This document shows, piece after piece, positions 1 to 5,093 of a DNA stretch of 10,451 nucleotides; position 1 is the first letter of the stretch; each line of letters starts with the position of its first letter. The position numbers and the translations under genes are program-made. Origin of the DNA: Sulfurimonas sp. (GTDB lineage: Bacteria; Campylobacterota; Campylobacteria; Campylobacterales; Sulfurimonadaceae); NCBI GenBank assembly GCA_030646745.1, contig JAUSKV010000019.1, forward strand, positions 1 to 10,451, read 5' to 3'. Under the pieces are notes generated by a model. It had not been told where the DNA came from. It was given only the letters and a program-made list of their open reading frames with translations, and made no database searches.

Positions 1-212
1 TCAACCATGAACTAAGGGGTTCCTACTCATCTTTAGACGCTTCAAAAAGTCTGCTAGAAGATATAATTTATAATGCTAAAAAATCTGCTTTTGAAGATAA
101 GAACTTCACACCACTTACCAGTTCTGAGTATCTGCACTCAGAGATAGAACTCCTGCTTAGTACTCCTGAAGGAATTATAAGTCAAAAAGACCCGGCAATT
201 TTAAAAAACTAA
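1..212 (+). CDS. AMMECR1-domain protein (AmmeMemoRadiSam protein A type), 3' end only
   Basis: Partial gene entering from the left edge; the open frame begins at base 3 and gives 69 residues before TAA at 210-212. The pattern ELRGSYSSLDASKSLLEDI, then NAKKSAFEDKNFTPL and SEYLHSEIELLLSTPE, follows the conserved core of AMMECR1-domain proteins (LRGCIGSL, then a nA..aAF.D.RF.pLt block, then a short acidic strand and LS.PE). The biochemical role of the family is not settled; in bacteria it often sits with a MEMO1-like protein and a radical SAM protein, which could lie to the left. Two oddities are visible. The usual Cys of LRGC is Ser, and the protein stops about 13 residues after the LSTPE block, where family members usually continue for another 60 or more. 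It may be a truncated or decaying copy. Family assignment is fairly sure, function is not. Confidence 0.72.
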   Translation, partial: NHELRGSYSSLDASKSLLEDIIYNAKKSAFEDKNFTPLTSSEYLHSEIELLLSTPEGIISQKDPAILKN

Positions 213-1174
213 TCATTAATTATTTGACATCCGCCCTGAATATAGCAGGCTATCGCATAGCCATGATTTAAACCCAAAGCAATACTTCCCCCGCTCTCTT
301 GCGTAATATCTCCGGCTACAAAAAGCCCTTTAATATTTGTCTCATAATTTTCATCATGCACTGGCTTGCCATCCTTCTCTTTTATGCCTGAACTCGCCAA
401 AAATGAGCTAGGAGTTGTACCCCCGATTGCATAAATAACTCTGTCAAAAAACTCAGGTTCTATCTCGCTGAACATGACTTTTACCTTACCATTATCATCT
501 TCTAAGTCATCAATATTAACACCCAAAATTGGTCGAACTTCACCGTTTTTGATTGCTTCCTCAATATTTTTTTGATTCGTAGGGTTTGCTCTCTCAAAAG
601 TTTCTCTTCTGTAACAAATCGAAACACTGTTCTTATCAGCTAAATCCACTGCATACTCTATTGCACTGTCTCCGCCGCCCACAACCAAAACTTTCTCATC
701 CCCAACACATCCGTCAAGTGTAAAACCTACCCTATTTTTAATGCCAACCGGTATTTTGTAGCTTGGTTTATTTGGTTTTCCCATTCGCCCGATTGTGACA
801 ACAACATATTTGGCTTTTATACTTTTTCCTGCCATAAAAACTTCAAAACAGTCATCCAGTTTTTTAATGCTCTGCACCTCGACATGTGTCTGCAACTCAA
901 CAGAGTGATGTGCCAGAATCTCATCAAAGAAGTCTAATGTGGTCTCTTTTGTGCCATCTACAAAGTAGATTCTGCCGTCAAGTTCAACTTTTTGACCCTT
1001 CCAATCTTTATCAACTCTTTTATTGTCTTTATAATATTTCCGTATAGTTGAATTGTGGTTTCCCTCTTTCTCCAGCAAAACAATATCTCTTATTCCTTGG
1101 AGATAACCCTCCACTGCGGTAGCAATACCCGCTGGTCCTGCTCCTATAATCGCTAGCTCATGTACATGGTTCAT
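209..1174 (-). CDS. Thioredoxin-reductase-like FAD/NAD(P)H oxidoreductase (YpdA-like)
   Basis: A 321-residue two-dinucleotide-domain flavoprotein. The FAD-binding GAGPAG motif is at residues 11-16, VVTIGR at 125-130, the NAD(P)H-binding GGGDSA at 166-171 followed by YRR at 188-190 (basic residues that usually favour NADPH), and the second FAD motif GLFVAGDI at 283-290. The size and fold match low-molecular-weight thioredoxin reductases, but there is no CxxC between the two dinucleotide motifs, so it should not reduce thioredoxin in the classical way. That combination resembles YpdA (bacillithiol-disulfide reductase) and ferredoxin-NADP reductase-like members. The start ATG is preceded by AGGAG with about 8 bases of spacing. 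It is probably cytoplasmic and monocistronic, diverging from the gene at 1241. Its TAG stop overlaps the stop of the convergent AMMECR1 gene. The real substrate cannot be read from the sequence. Confidence 0.85.
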   Translation of the reverse strand: MNHVHELAIIGAGPAGIATAVEGYLQGIRDIVLLEKEGNHNSTIRKYYKDNKRVDKDWKGQKVELDGRIYFVDGTKETTLDFFDEILAHHSVELQTHVEVQSIKKLDDCFEVFMAGKSIKAKYVVVTIGRMGKPNKPSYKIPVGIKNRVGFTLDGCVGDEKVLVVGGGDSAIEYAVDLADKNSVSICYRRETFERANPTNQKNIEEAIKNGEVRPILGVNIDDLEDDNGKVKVMFSEIEPEFFDRVIYAIGGTTPSSFLASSGIKEKDGKPVHDENYETNIKGLFVAGDITQESGGSIALGLNHGYAIACYIQGGCQIIND

Positions 1175-1213
1175 ATCTGCTCCTAAGGTTGAAATATAAA
1201 TTTTAACATAATT

Positions 1214-1219
1214 TATACT
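1214..1219 (+). promoter_or_regulatory. Candidate -10 box (TATACT) for the small hypothetical gene at 1241
   Basis: TATACT lies 21 bases before the ATG at 1241 in the AT-rich divergent spacer 1175-1240. Campylobacterota sigma-70 promoters often have a good -10 and no clear -35, which fits here. This is pattern matching only. Confidence 0.3.
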
Positions 1220-1240
1220 TTATTACTGTAAACTAACAAA

Positions 1241-1609
1241 ATGTATTATGTAATTAAAAGACAACTAGACAAGCCACTGTCATGTTTCATAGGTTTTGTG
1301 GTTCCAAAATTTATAGCTTCAAAAAATAACGATAGCGTTATTTTTGAATTTCAAAAAGATGAAAAAACTCAAAGAAAATGGGTAAAAAAAGAGGAGATAG
1401 TTTTACTCACTGAGGATAAAGATTTTGTAATAAAAACAATGGAGCAGTTCAAAGCCGTAGAAGAGACGCAGCAAAAACTGGTAGATGAAGCTAGAGATAT
1501 GTTAAATTCCAGCATAGAAACATTTACAGAGACTGTAAATGCAGAGTTGAACGAATTTAATGAGATAAAAAGTTCGGCTGATGTGCCATGCCTTCTAAAA
1601 AATCTATAA
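1241..1609 (+). CDS. Small conserved-type hypothetical protein with helical C-terminal half
   Basis: 122 residues, not recognised. The N-terminal half (about 1-60) alternates beta-like hydrophobic stretches (MYYVIKRQL, CFIGFVVPKFIA, SVIFEF) with charged turns and could be a small beta domain. Residues about 62-112 are strongly helical and acidic, with heptad-like hydrophobic spacing (VIKTMEQFKAVEETQQKLVDEA and onward), so a coiled coil is likely. There is no signal peptide or membrane segment, so it is probably cytoplasmic. The ribosome-binding site is weak (only AACTAACAAA before ATG). It stands alone between the divergent flavoprotein gene and convergent msrA. The frame is intact with ordinary amino-acid composition, and no longer frame competes on either strand, so I take it as a real gene. 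Confidence 0.7.
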   Translation: MYYVIKRQLDKPLSCFIGFVVPKFIASKNNDSVIFEFQKDEKTQRKWVKKEEIVLLTEDKDFVIKTMEQFKAVEETQQKLVDEARDMLNSSIETFTETVNAELNEFNEIKSSADVPCLLKNL

Positions 1610-1611
1610 AT

Positions 1612-1645
1612 TTTTATTCCAAATTTTGAGGAAAATTTGTCATAA
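1612..1645. repeat. 34-base direct repeat, copy 1 (extra copy of the msrA tail)
   Basis: Identical over 34 bases to 1660-1693; the repeat period is 48, with a 14-base spacer at 1646-1659. This copy lies outside any gene. It contains the inverted repeat CAAATTTT-GAGG-AAAATTTG at 1620-1639, an 8-base-pair stem with a 4-base loop. It probably arose by tandem duplication of the 3' end of msrA. Confidence 0.9.
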
Positions 1646-1659
1646 CTTCCCTCTTCGGG

Positions 1660-1693
1660 TTTTATTCCAAATTTTGAGGAAAATTTGTCATAA
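1660..1693. repeat. 34-base direct repeat, copy 2 (3' end of msrA)
   Basis: The copy that carries the last codons and the TAA stop of msrA on the minus strand (stop at 1662-1664). It is identical to 1612-1645 and has the same 8-base-pair hairpin at 1668-1687. Confidence 0.9.
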
Positions 1694-2189
1694 ACTTTTG
1701 AAGTTTTGGAACTATCACAGCTTGGCAGTACCCTTGTGAAGGGTTACGTTGAAAGTAGTTTTGATGGTAATCCTCAGCTGGAAAAACTTTAGACAAAACA
1801 CTAACTTCAGTAACTATTTTATCTCTAAAACTCTCTTGTGCTTTTGAAATTGCACTTAAAATCACCTCCTTTTGCTCACTGTCTTCATAATAAACCACCG
1901 AACGATACTGCGTTCCTTTGTCTGCTCCCTGCTGATTTAATGTAGTCGGGTTATGTACTCCAAAGAATATATCTAAAAGTTCACCTCTTGTAACCACATC
2001 CCCGTCAAACTCTATATCTACAACTTCTGCATGCCCCGTTGCACCCGTGCAAACGCTCTCATAAGAGGGATTTGCTCTCGCTCCGCCTGCATATCCGCTC
2101 ACGGCGGAGAGCACACCTTTTACATTAGAATAAACAGCTTCAACACACCAAAAACATCCGCCACCCAAAACCAATCTCTCTCTTTTCAT
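1662..2189 (-). CDS. msrA: Peptide-methionine (S)-S-oxide reductase MsrA
   Basis: 175 residues; repairs oxidised methionine by reducing the S-epimer of methionine sulfoxide, with electrons from thioredoxin. The catalytic signature GCFWCVE is at residues 11-17 (nucleophile Cys12). Other family motifs are GYAGG at 32-36, the HNPTTLNQQGADKGTQYRS block at 79-97 (family usually HDPT) and VFPAEDYHQNY at 136-146. Cys155 in QGYCQ is placed as the resolving Cys. No MsrB domain is fused and no signal peptide is seen, so it acts in the cytoplasm. I chose the ATG at 2189, preceded by GGAG about 10 bases upstream; a TTG start at 2225 would add 12 residues but has no good ribosome-binding site and precedes the usual family start. 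The 3' end is part of a 48-base tandem duplication. A redox role shared with the nearby flavoprotein is possible but not shown. Confidence 0.95.
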   Translation of the reverse strand: MKRERLVLGGGCFWCVEAVYSNVKGVLSAVSGYAGGARANPSYESVCTGATGHAEVVDIEFDGDVVTRGELLDIFFGVHNPTTLNQQGADKGTQYRSVVYYEDSEQKEVILSAISKAQESFRDKIVTEVSVLSKVFPAEDYHQNYFQRNPSQGYCQAVIVPKLQKFMTNFPQNLE

Positions 2190-2262
2190 GTTTAAAAGAC
2201 TCCAAATATTTTGCAATTTGTCCAATTATTACACAAAAGTCCTCTCATAATTCATAAAAAAC

Positions 2263-2277
2263 TTCTTAAATTAAGAA
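2263..2277. repeat. 15-base inverted repeat in a divergent promoter region
   Basis: TTCTTAA-A-TTAAGAA, a perfect 7-base inverted repeat around one base, lies between msrA and the secreted-protein gene. The right arm is followed by a second ATTAAGAA. It sits just upstream of the likely -10 at 2301, so it could be an operator, but AT-rich palindromes also arise by chance here. Confidence 0.35.
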
Positions 2278-2300
2278 ATTAAGAAAACTTATAAGATTAA

Positions 2301-2306
2301 TACAAT
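2301..2306 (+). promoter_or_regulatory. Candidate -10 box (TACAAT) for the secreted-protein gene
   Basis: TACAAT differs from TATAAT at one base and would give a leader of roughly 35 bases before the ATG at 2348, which has AGGA at 2337-2340 as ribosome-binding site. No clear -35 is seen. A TTGACT at 2313-2318 exists but has no matching -10 downstream. Confidence 0.35.
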
Positions 2307-2347
2307 AGAGTATTGACTTTACTGAAGTTAAATAACAGGAAATTATA

Positions 2348-3418
2348 ATGAAAAATACAAAAAAAGTGGTTTTGTGCCTTAGTGCGTTTGCGTTATTTAG
2401 TGCTAGTTCATTGTGCAGTGATGATACGAATGCAACAAAAGTTGAAGAAAATATTGTAATAATTGAACTTCCAAAAGTTTCGGATGTACCCAAAGTAGAA
2501 GCAATAGTTCCAACCGTCAAGGTAGTAGAAAATGGGAATATTAAGCCAAACGAAACAGTAGAGAAGTTACTTGCTCCTGAAAAAGTTATCTTTAGCGACC
2601 ATGTCGCACCTCCATATTATCCTGTGAAAAAAGAAATAAATGCTACAAAAGTCGAAGTTGGCGATATTGACAATGGCAGAGTAGCAGCCTATTTACACTC
2701 TCCTCTGCTTAGTGTTGAGCAGGTAAAATCAAACTTAGAAAAAGCAGGATTCACTGTTTTGGCTGAGTACAAACTTGATGATAAGGGTGAAGTAGTATCA
2801 ATAGTCTTCAGCGACAAAACGATGGAAGAAGCGGCAGCTAAAAAAAGCAGAGGTTTTGCCAGTACTTTGAGAGTGCTTATTGACACACAAAACAAAATTG
2901 TTAACATATCCAATCCAATCTATGTCATGGGAGCTTTTTTGCAAGAGGAGTATAACTCTAAAATTGCTCAAGATGCACTCAAACGCATAAGAGAGAACTT
3001 TGAGGGGCTTAAAAATTCAGAAGATATTGTCAAATTTTCTGTTTTAGAGCACTTTCAATTTATGGAGAACATGCCTTTTTATAAGGATATGCAAGTTGTG
3101 GCTACCGGAACAAATGATGAGTTGCTAGCAAAAGCCAAAGCCTCTAACAAGATTGTTTATGAGCAGCATCTAGGCAATGGCACTATAGTTTTGGGTGTTG
3201 AACTCGACAAAAGAACAAGCAAGTTTGTTAAAAAAATAGGGTACTTAAATGGCGGTCTGCTTCCTTACCCTGTCATTATAGAAAATGGAGAAGCTAAAAT
3301 TCTTGAACCAAGATTTTACATTGCAGCCATGTACCCTATGATAAAAATGTCCGAGTTTATGACAATCGCAACTGTTCCGGGGGCAATAACGGCAGACTGC
3401 GATAAACTTTTCCGTTAG
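2348..3418 (+). CDS. Secreted (periplasmic or envelope) protein of unknown function, possibly DUF302-like
   Basis: 356 residues. A Sec signal peptide is clear: basic MKNTKK, hydrophobic core at about 7-22, and likely cleavage around residue 19-24 (SASSLCS). The lone Cys23 is not in a proper lipobox. Residues about 25-105 form a Val-, Pro-, Lys- and Glu-rich low-complexity linker, typical of an envelope spacer. The rest (about 108-352) is a globular alpha/beta region with SVEQVKSNLEKAGFTVLAEY, a SNPIYVMGAF stretch and a C-terminal TVPGAITADCDKLF. The 'helix, then GF.v..e..., then ...NP' order recalls DUF302 proteins, but the match is weak and I would not rely on it. The gene is monocistronic: divergent from msrA and convergent with the ketopantoate-reductase gene, ending at a cluster of hairpins. 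It has a good ribosome-binding site (AGGA, 7 bases before the ATG). Confidence 0.85.
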   Translation: MKNTKKVVLCLSAFALFSASSLCSDDTNATKVEENIVIIELPKVSDVPKVEAIVPTVKVVENGNIKPNETVEKLLAPEKVIFSDHVAPPYYPVKKEINATKVEVGDIDNGRVAAYLHSPLLSVEQVKSNLEKAGFTVLAEYKLDDKGEVVSIVFSDKTMEEAAAKKSRGFASTLRVLIDTQNKIVNISNPIYVMGAFLQEEYNSKIAQDALKRIRENFEGLKNSEDIVKFSVLEHFQFMENMPFYKDMQVVATGTNDELLAKAKASNKIVYEQHLGNGTIVLGVELDKRTSKFVKKIGYLNGGLLPYPVIIENGEAKILEPRFYIAAMYPMIKMSEFMTIATVPGAITADCDKLFR

Positions 3419-3433
3419 CCATCTGATGTTACG

Positions 3434-3461
3434 CATTCAAACGAACGCGTCCGTTTGAATG
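3434..3461. repeat. Near-perfect 28-base palindrome (hairpin A of a three-hairpin spacer)
   Basis: Arms CATTCAAACG (3434-3443) and CGTTTGAATG (3452-3461) pair over 10 bases. The centre contains ACGCGT, itself a palindrome, so with the single change A3444 to G the whole 28 bases would be perfectly symmetric. No T-run follows on either strand, so a simple intrinsic terminator is not supported; a mobile palindromic repeat or a protein-binding site fits better. Confidence 0.7.
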
Positions 3462-3463
3462 GC

Positions 3464-3479
3464 AGGGACAGATGTCCCT
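3464..3479. repeat. Hairpin B (AGGGACA / TGTCCCT)
   Basis: A perfect 7-base inverted repeat separated by GA, two bases after the 28-base palindrome. It is GC-richer than the surroundings. Position between two convergent genes suggests a role at transcript ends or a dispersed repeat. Confidence 0.6.
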
Positions 3480-3496
3480 ACAACCCCCTGAAGCTA

Positions 3497-3514
3497 CACA
3501 AAGCAAGCTTTGTG
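3497..3514. repeat. Hairpin C (CACAAAG / CTTTGTG)
   Basis: A 7-base-pair stem with loop CAAG, the third hairpin in the 117-base spacer between the two convergent genes, closest to the ketopantoate-reductase stop. It could help end transcription from either side, but no U-tract follows. Confidence 0.5.
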
Positions 3515-3535
3515 AGATTTAAAGAAGTGGTGGAT

Positions 3536-4438
3536 TTACTCTTTATGTCGCTTTAGAAGTTCCCCATACATTTTTTGCATGAGAGGGACTTCCACAAATT
3601 CTCTCTTCGCCTCTTTTACAATATATCCGCTCAAAGTTTTTAGCTCGTCTCTTCTTGTGTTTTGAAAATCAAGGTGCATGGAAGTGGATGAATCATACGG
3701 CAAATTTTTAGCAATTTCCAAAGATTTTTCGACCTCATCATATATATTCACCCCCTTGGCATGTGCCACTTCCGCTATCTCCTGCAAAAGGGTTTTAACC
3801 TCATCGTAATGGTGCTCGTAAACAAACCCGATTGTATTGTCGTAAAAAGCTGTAGCCGTGGCAAAAGCGGAGATAAATATATACTTTTTCCAGATTGCTG
3901 TTTTACTATCCTCTTCAACTTTAGCACGAAGAGATGCCGCGTCACAAACTGCTTTTAAAATTTTTGACTCATCTTGCATTCCACCAAAAACAAGGGCAAA
4001 AACCTTCCCTTTCTTTCGTATGACCCCAGCTTCTTGCACATGTGAGAGTATATAAACACAAGCATCCAGAACCTTACACTCACTCAAAACACGCAACTCA
4101 TCCCCATGCTCCACTCCATTTGCAAGACTTAAAACAATTGTCTCTTCATCCACATGCGAGCTTATCGCCTCATAAGAGCTTTTCAAATCGTAGCTCTTCA
4201 CACAAAAAAGAACAATGTCAAAATAGCCCTCTGCATCTTTTAGCTCTTGCGCTTTTAAGGTCATGTGCCAAGAGTTAATTTCTCCTGAGTTATCATCTTC
4301 AATAATCGTAATTCCCTCTTTTTGAATCTTTTTAAGATGCTCACCCCTTGCAAATCCCACAACTTCATGAGAAGTTTTAGCCAAATTTGCCGCAATATAT
4401 CCACCGACCCCGCCAAGACCAACAACTGCTATTCTCAT
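3536..4438 (-). CDS. Ketopantoate reductase (2-dehydropantoate 2-reductase) family protein
   Basis: 300 residues, the usual length. In pantothenate (CoA precursor) synthesis the family reduces 2-dehydropantoate to pantoate with NADPH in the cytoplasm. The Rossmann motif GLGGVGGYIA is at 7-16 with R31 after strand 2 (NADPH preference). CVKSYD at 79-84, LANGVE at 105-110, the putative catalytic Lys185 in IWKKYIF and Glu255 in TRRDELKTLSG follow the family order. The Asn that normally lies four residues after the catalytic Lys is Ile189 here, a change seen in some paralogous subgroups, so the true substrate may differ from ketopantoate; I therefore withhold the symbol panE. The start has AGGGG six bases upstream. 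It is divergent from the methyltransferase-asnB operon and shares its promoter region. Confidence 0.85.
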   Translation of the reverse strand: MRIAVVGLGGVGGYIAANLAKTSHEVVGFARGEHLKKIQKEGITIIEDDNSGEINSWHMTLKAQELKDAEGYFDIVLFCVKSYDLKSSYEAISSHVDEETIVLSLANGVEHGDELRVLSECKVLDACVYILSHVQEAGVIRKKGKVFALVFGGMQDESKILKAVCDAASLRAKVEEDSKTAIWKKYIFISAFATATAFYDNTIGFVYEHHYDEVKTLLQEIAEVAHAKGVNIYDEVEKSLEIAKNLPYDSSTSMHLDFQNTRRDELKTLSGYIVKEAKREFVEVPLMQKMYGELLKRHKE

Positions 4439-4471
4439 CTTCCGCCCCTAAATCTCATTATCTATTGAAGT

Positions 4472-4481
4472 ATTATATAAT
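4472..4481. promoter_or_regulatory. Palindromic -10 region (ATTATATAAT) between divergent genes
   Basis: The ten bases read the same on both strands and contain a perfect TATAAT in each direction: 4476-4481 for the methyltransferase-asnB operon and 4472-4477 (minus) for the reductase gene. They lie 31 bases before the GTG at 4512 and 34 bases before the ATG at 4438. On the minus strand a TTGAAA or TTGATT lies upstream at non-ideal spacing; on the plus strand no clear -35 is seen. The two promoters would compete for polymerase. Confidence 0.45.
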
Positions 4482-4511
4482 ACATTTTTATTTTTCAATC
4501 AAGGTAAAATC

Positions 4512-5093
4512 GTGCCACGAATCGACAGTAAACTATTTTACGAAGCAGCCTTGCAAAAATACGGCATAACACCGGAGGGACTGCATTGGAACTCGGAACT
4601 CTATCAAAAAATAAGATTTGATATTATTCTTGACATGCTGCCGGATGATTTAGAAAATTTTACACTTTGCGACGCCGGATGCGGTTTTGGTGATTTTTAT
4701 GCTTACATGAGAGAGAACTCGAGAATAAGTAAAAAATATATCGGTATTGACTCGCTTGAAACCATGTGTGCAATAGCAAAAGAGAGAACCAAATGCGAAA
4801 TACTCCAAGCAGACATTTGCAAAGAGCCGCTTCCACATGCCGACTTTTACATCTGCAGCGGAGCGATGAATATTTTGACTGAATTTGAGACACACCTCTT
4901 TATTAGAAACTGTTTCACGGCATGTGAGAGTGGTTTTATTTTTAACATTCTTCATGGCGACAATGCAAGCCAAACCTACAACTACATCTCTACATCTCAA
5001 ATAAAAGAGATTGCGAAAGAGCTGGGTGTGAAACAGATACTCTACTCAGACGAGTACATAAGAAACGATATAACCGTGGGATTTTTCAAATAA
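4512..5093 (+). CDS. Class I SAM-dependent methyltransferase
   Basis: 193 residues of a single-domain Rossmann methyltransferase. Motif I is DAGCGFG at 54-60, the acidic residue after strand 2 is Asp80 (YIGIDS), and ADI at 100-102 with a following ADFYICSGAMNIL stretch (110-122) matches motifs II-III and IV. A specific N-terminal region (GITPEGLHWNSE, residues 18-29) precedes the fold and may bind substrate. Nothing in the sequence tells whether a small molecule, RNA or protein is modified. The start is GTG with AAGG seven bases upstream; no ATG fits before motif I. Its TAA overlaps the asnB ATG by one base (TAATG), so the two proteins are very likely made from one transcript by coupled translation. 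It is probably cytoplasmic, with no membrane segment. Confidence 0.88.
   Translation: MPRIDSKLFYEAALQKYGITPEGLHWNSELYQKIRFDIILDMLPDDLENFTLCDAGCGFGDFYAYMRENSRISKKYIGIDSLETMCAIAKERTKCEILQADICKEPLPHADFYICSGAMNILTEFETHLFIRNCFTACESGFIFNILHGDNASQTYNYISTSQIKEIAKELGVKQILYSDEYIRNDITVGFFK

Noticed and set aside
1612..1693. A repeat-spacer-repeat pattern that might be read as a minimal CRISPR array
   Set aside because: Only two copies, a 14-base spacer, and one copy is coding sequence of msrA; no cas gene is nearby.
2190..2225. Longer msrA start at a TTG (12 extra residues)
   Set aside because: The ATG at 2189 has GGAG upstream and places GCFWC at the usual distance from the N-terminus; the extension adds nothing family-like.
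2313..2318. TTGACT as a -35 box
   Set aside because: No -10-like sequence lies 16-18 bases downstream, and the spot is too close to the start codon; TACAAT at 2301 fits better.
2266..2520. 84-residue minus-strand hydrophobic frame over the promoter and signal-peptide region
   Set aside because: Opposite the start of the secreted-protein gene; its hydrophobicity reflects the complement of AT-rich sequence.
4042..4278. Plus-strand frame opposite the ketopantoate-reductase gene (His/Pro/Ser-rich)
   Set aside because: Fully antisense to a well-supported gene, with odd composition (many His and Pro) typical of a shadow frame.
4650..5000. Minus-strand frames opposite the methyltransferase
   Set aside because: Antisense to intact SAM-binding motifs, Cys/Ser/Phe-rich translation and no family resemblance.
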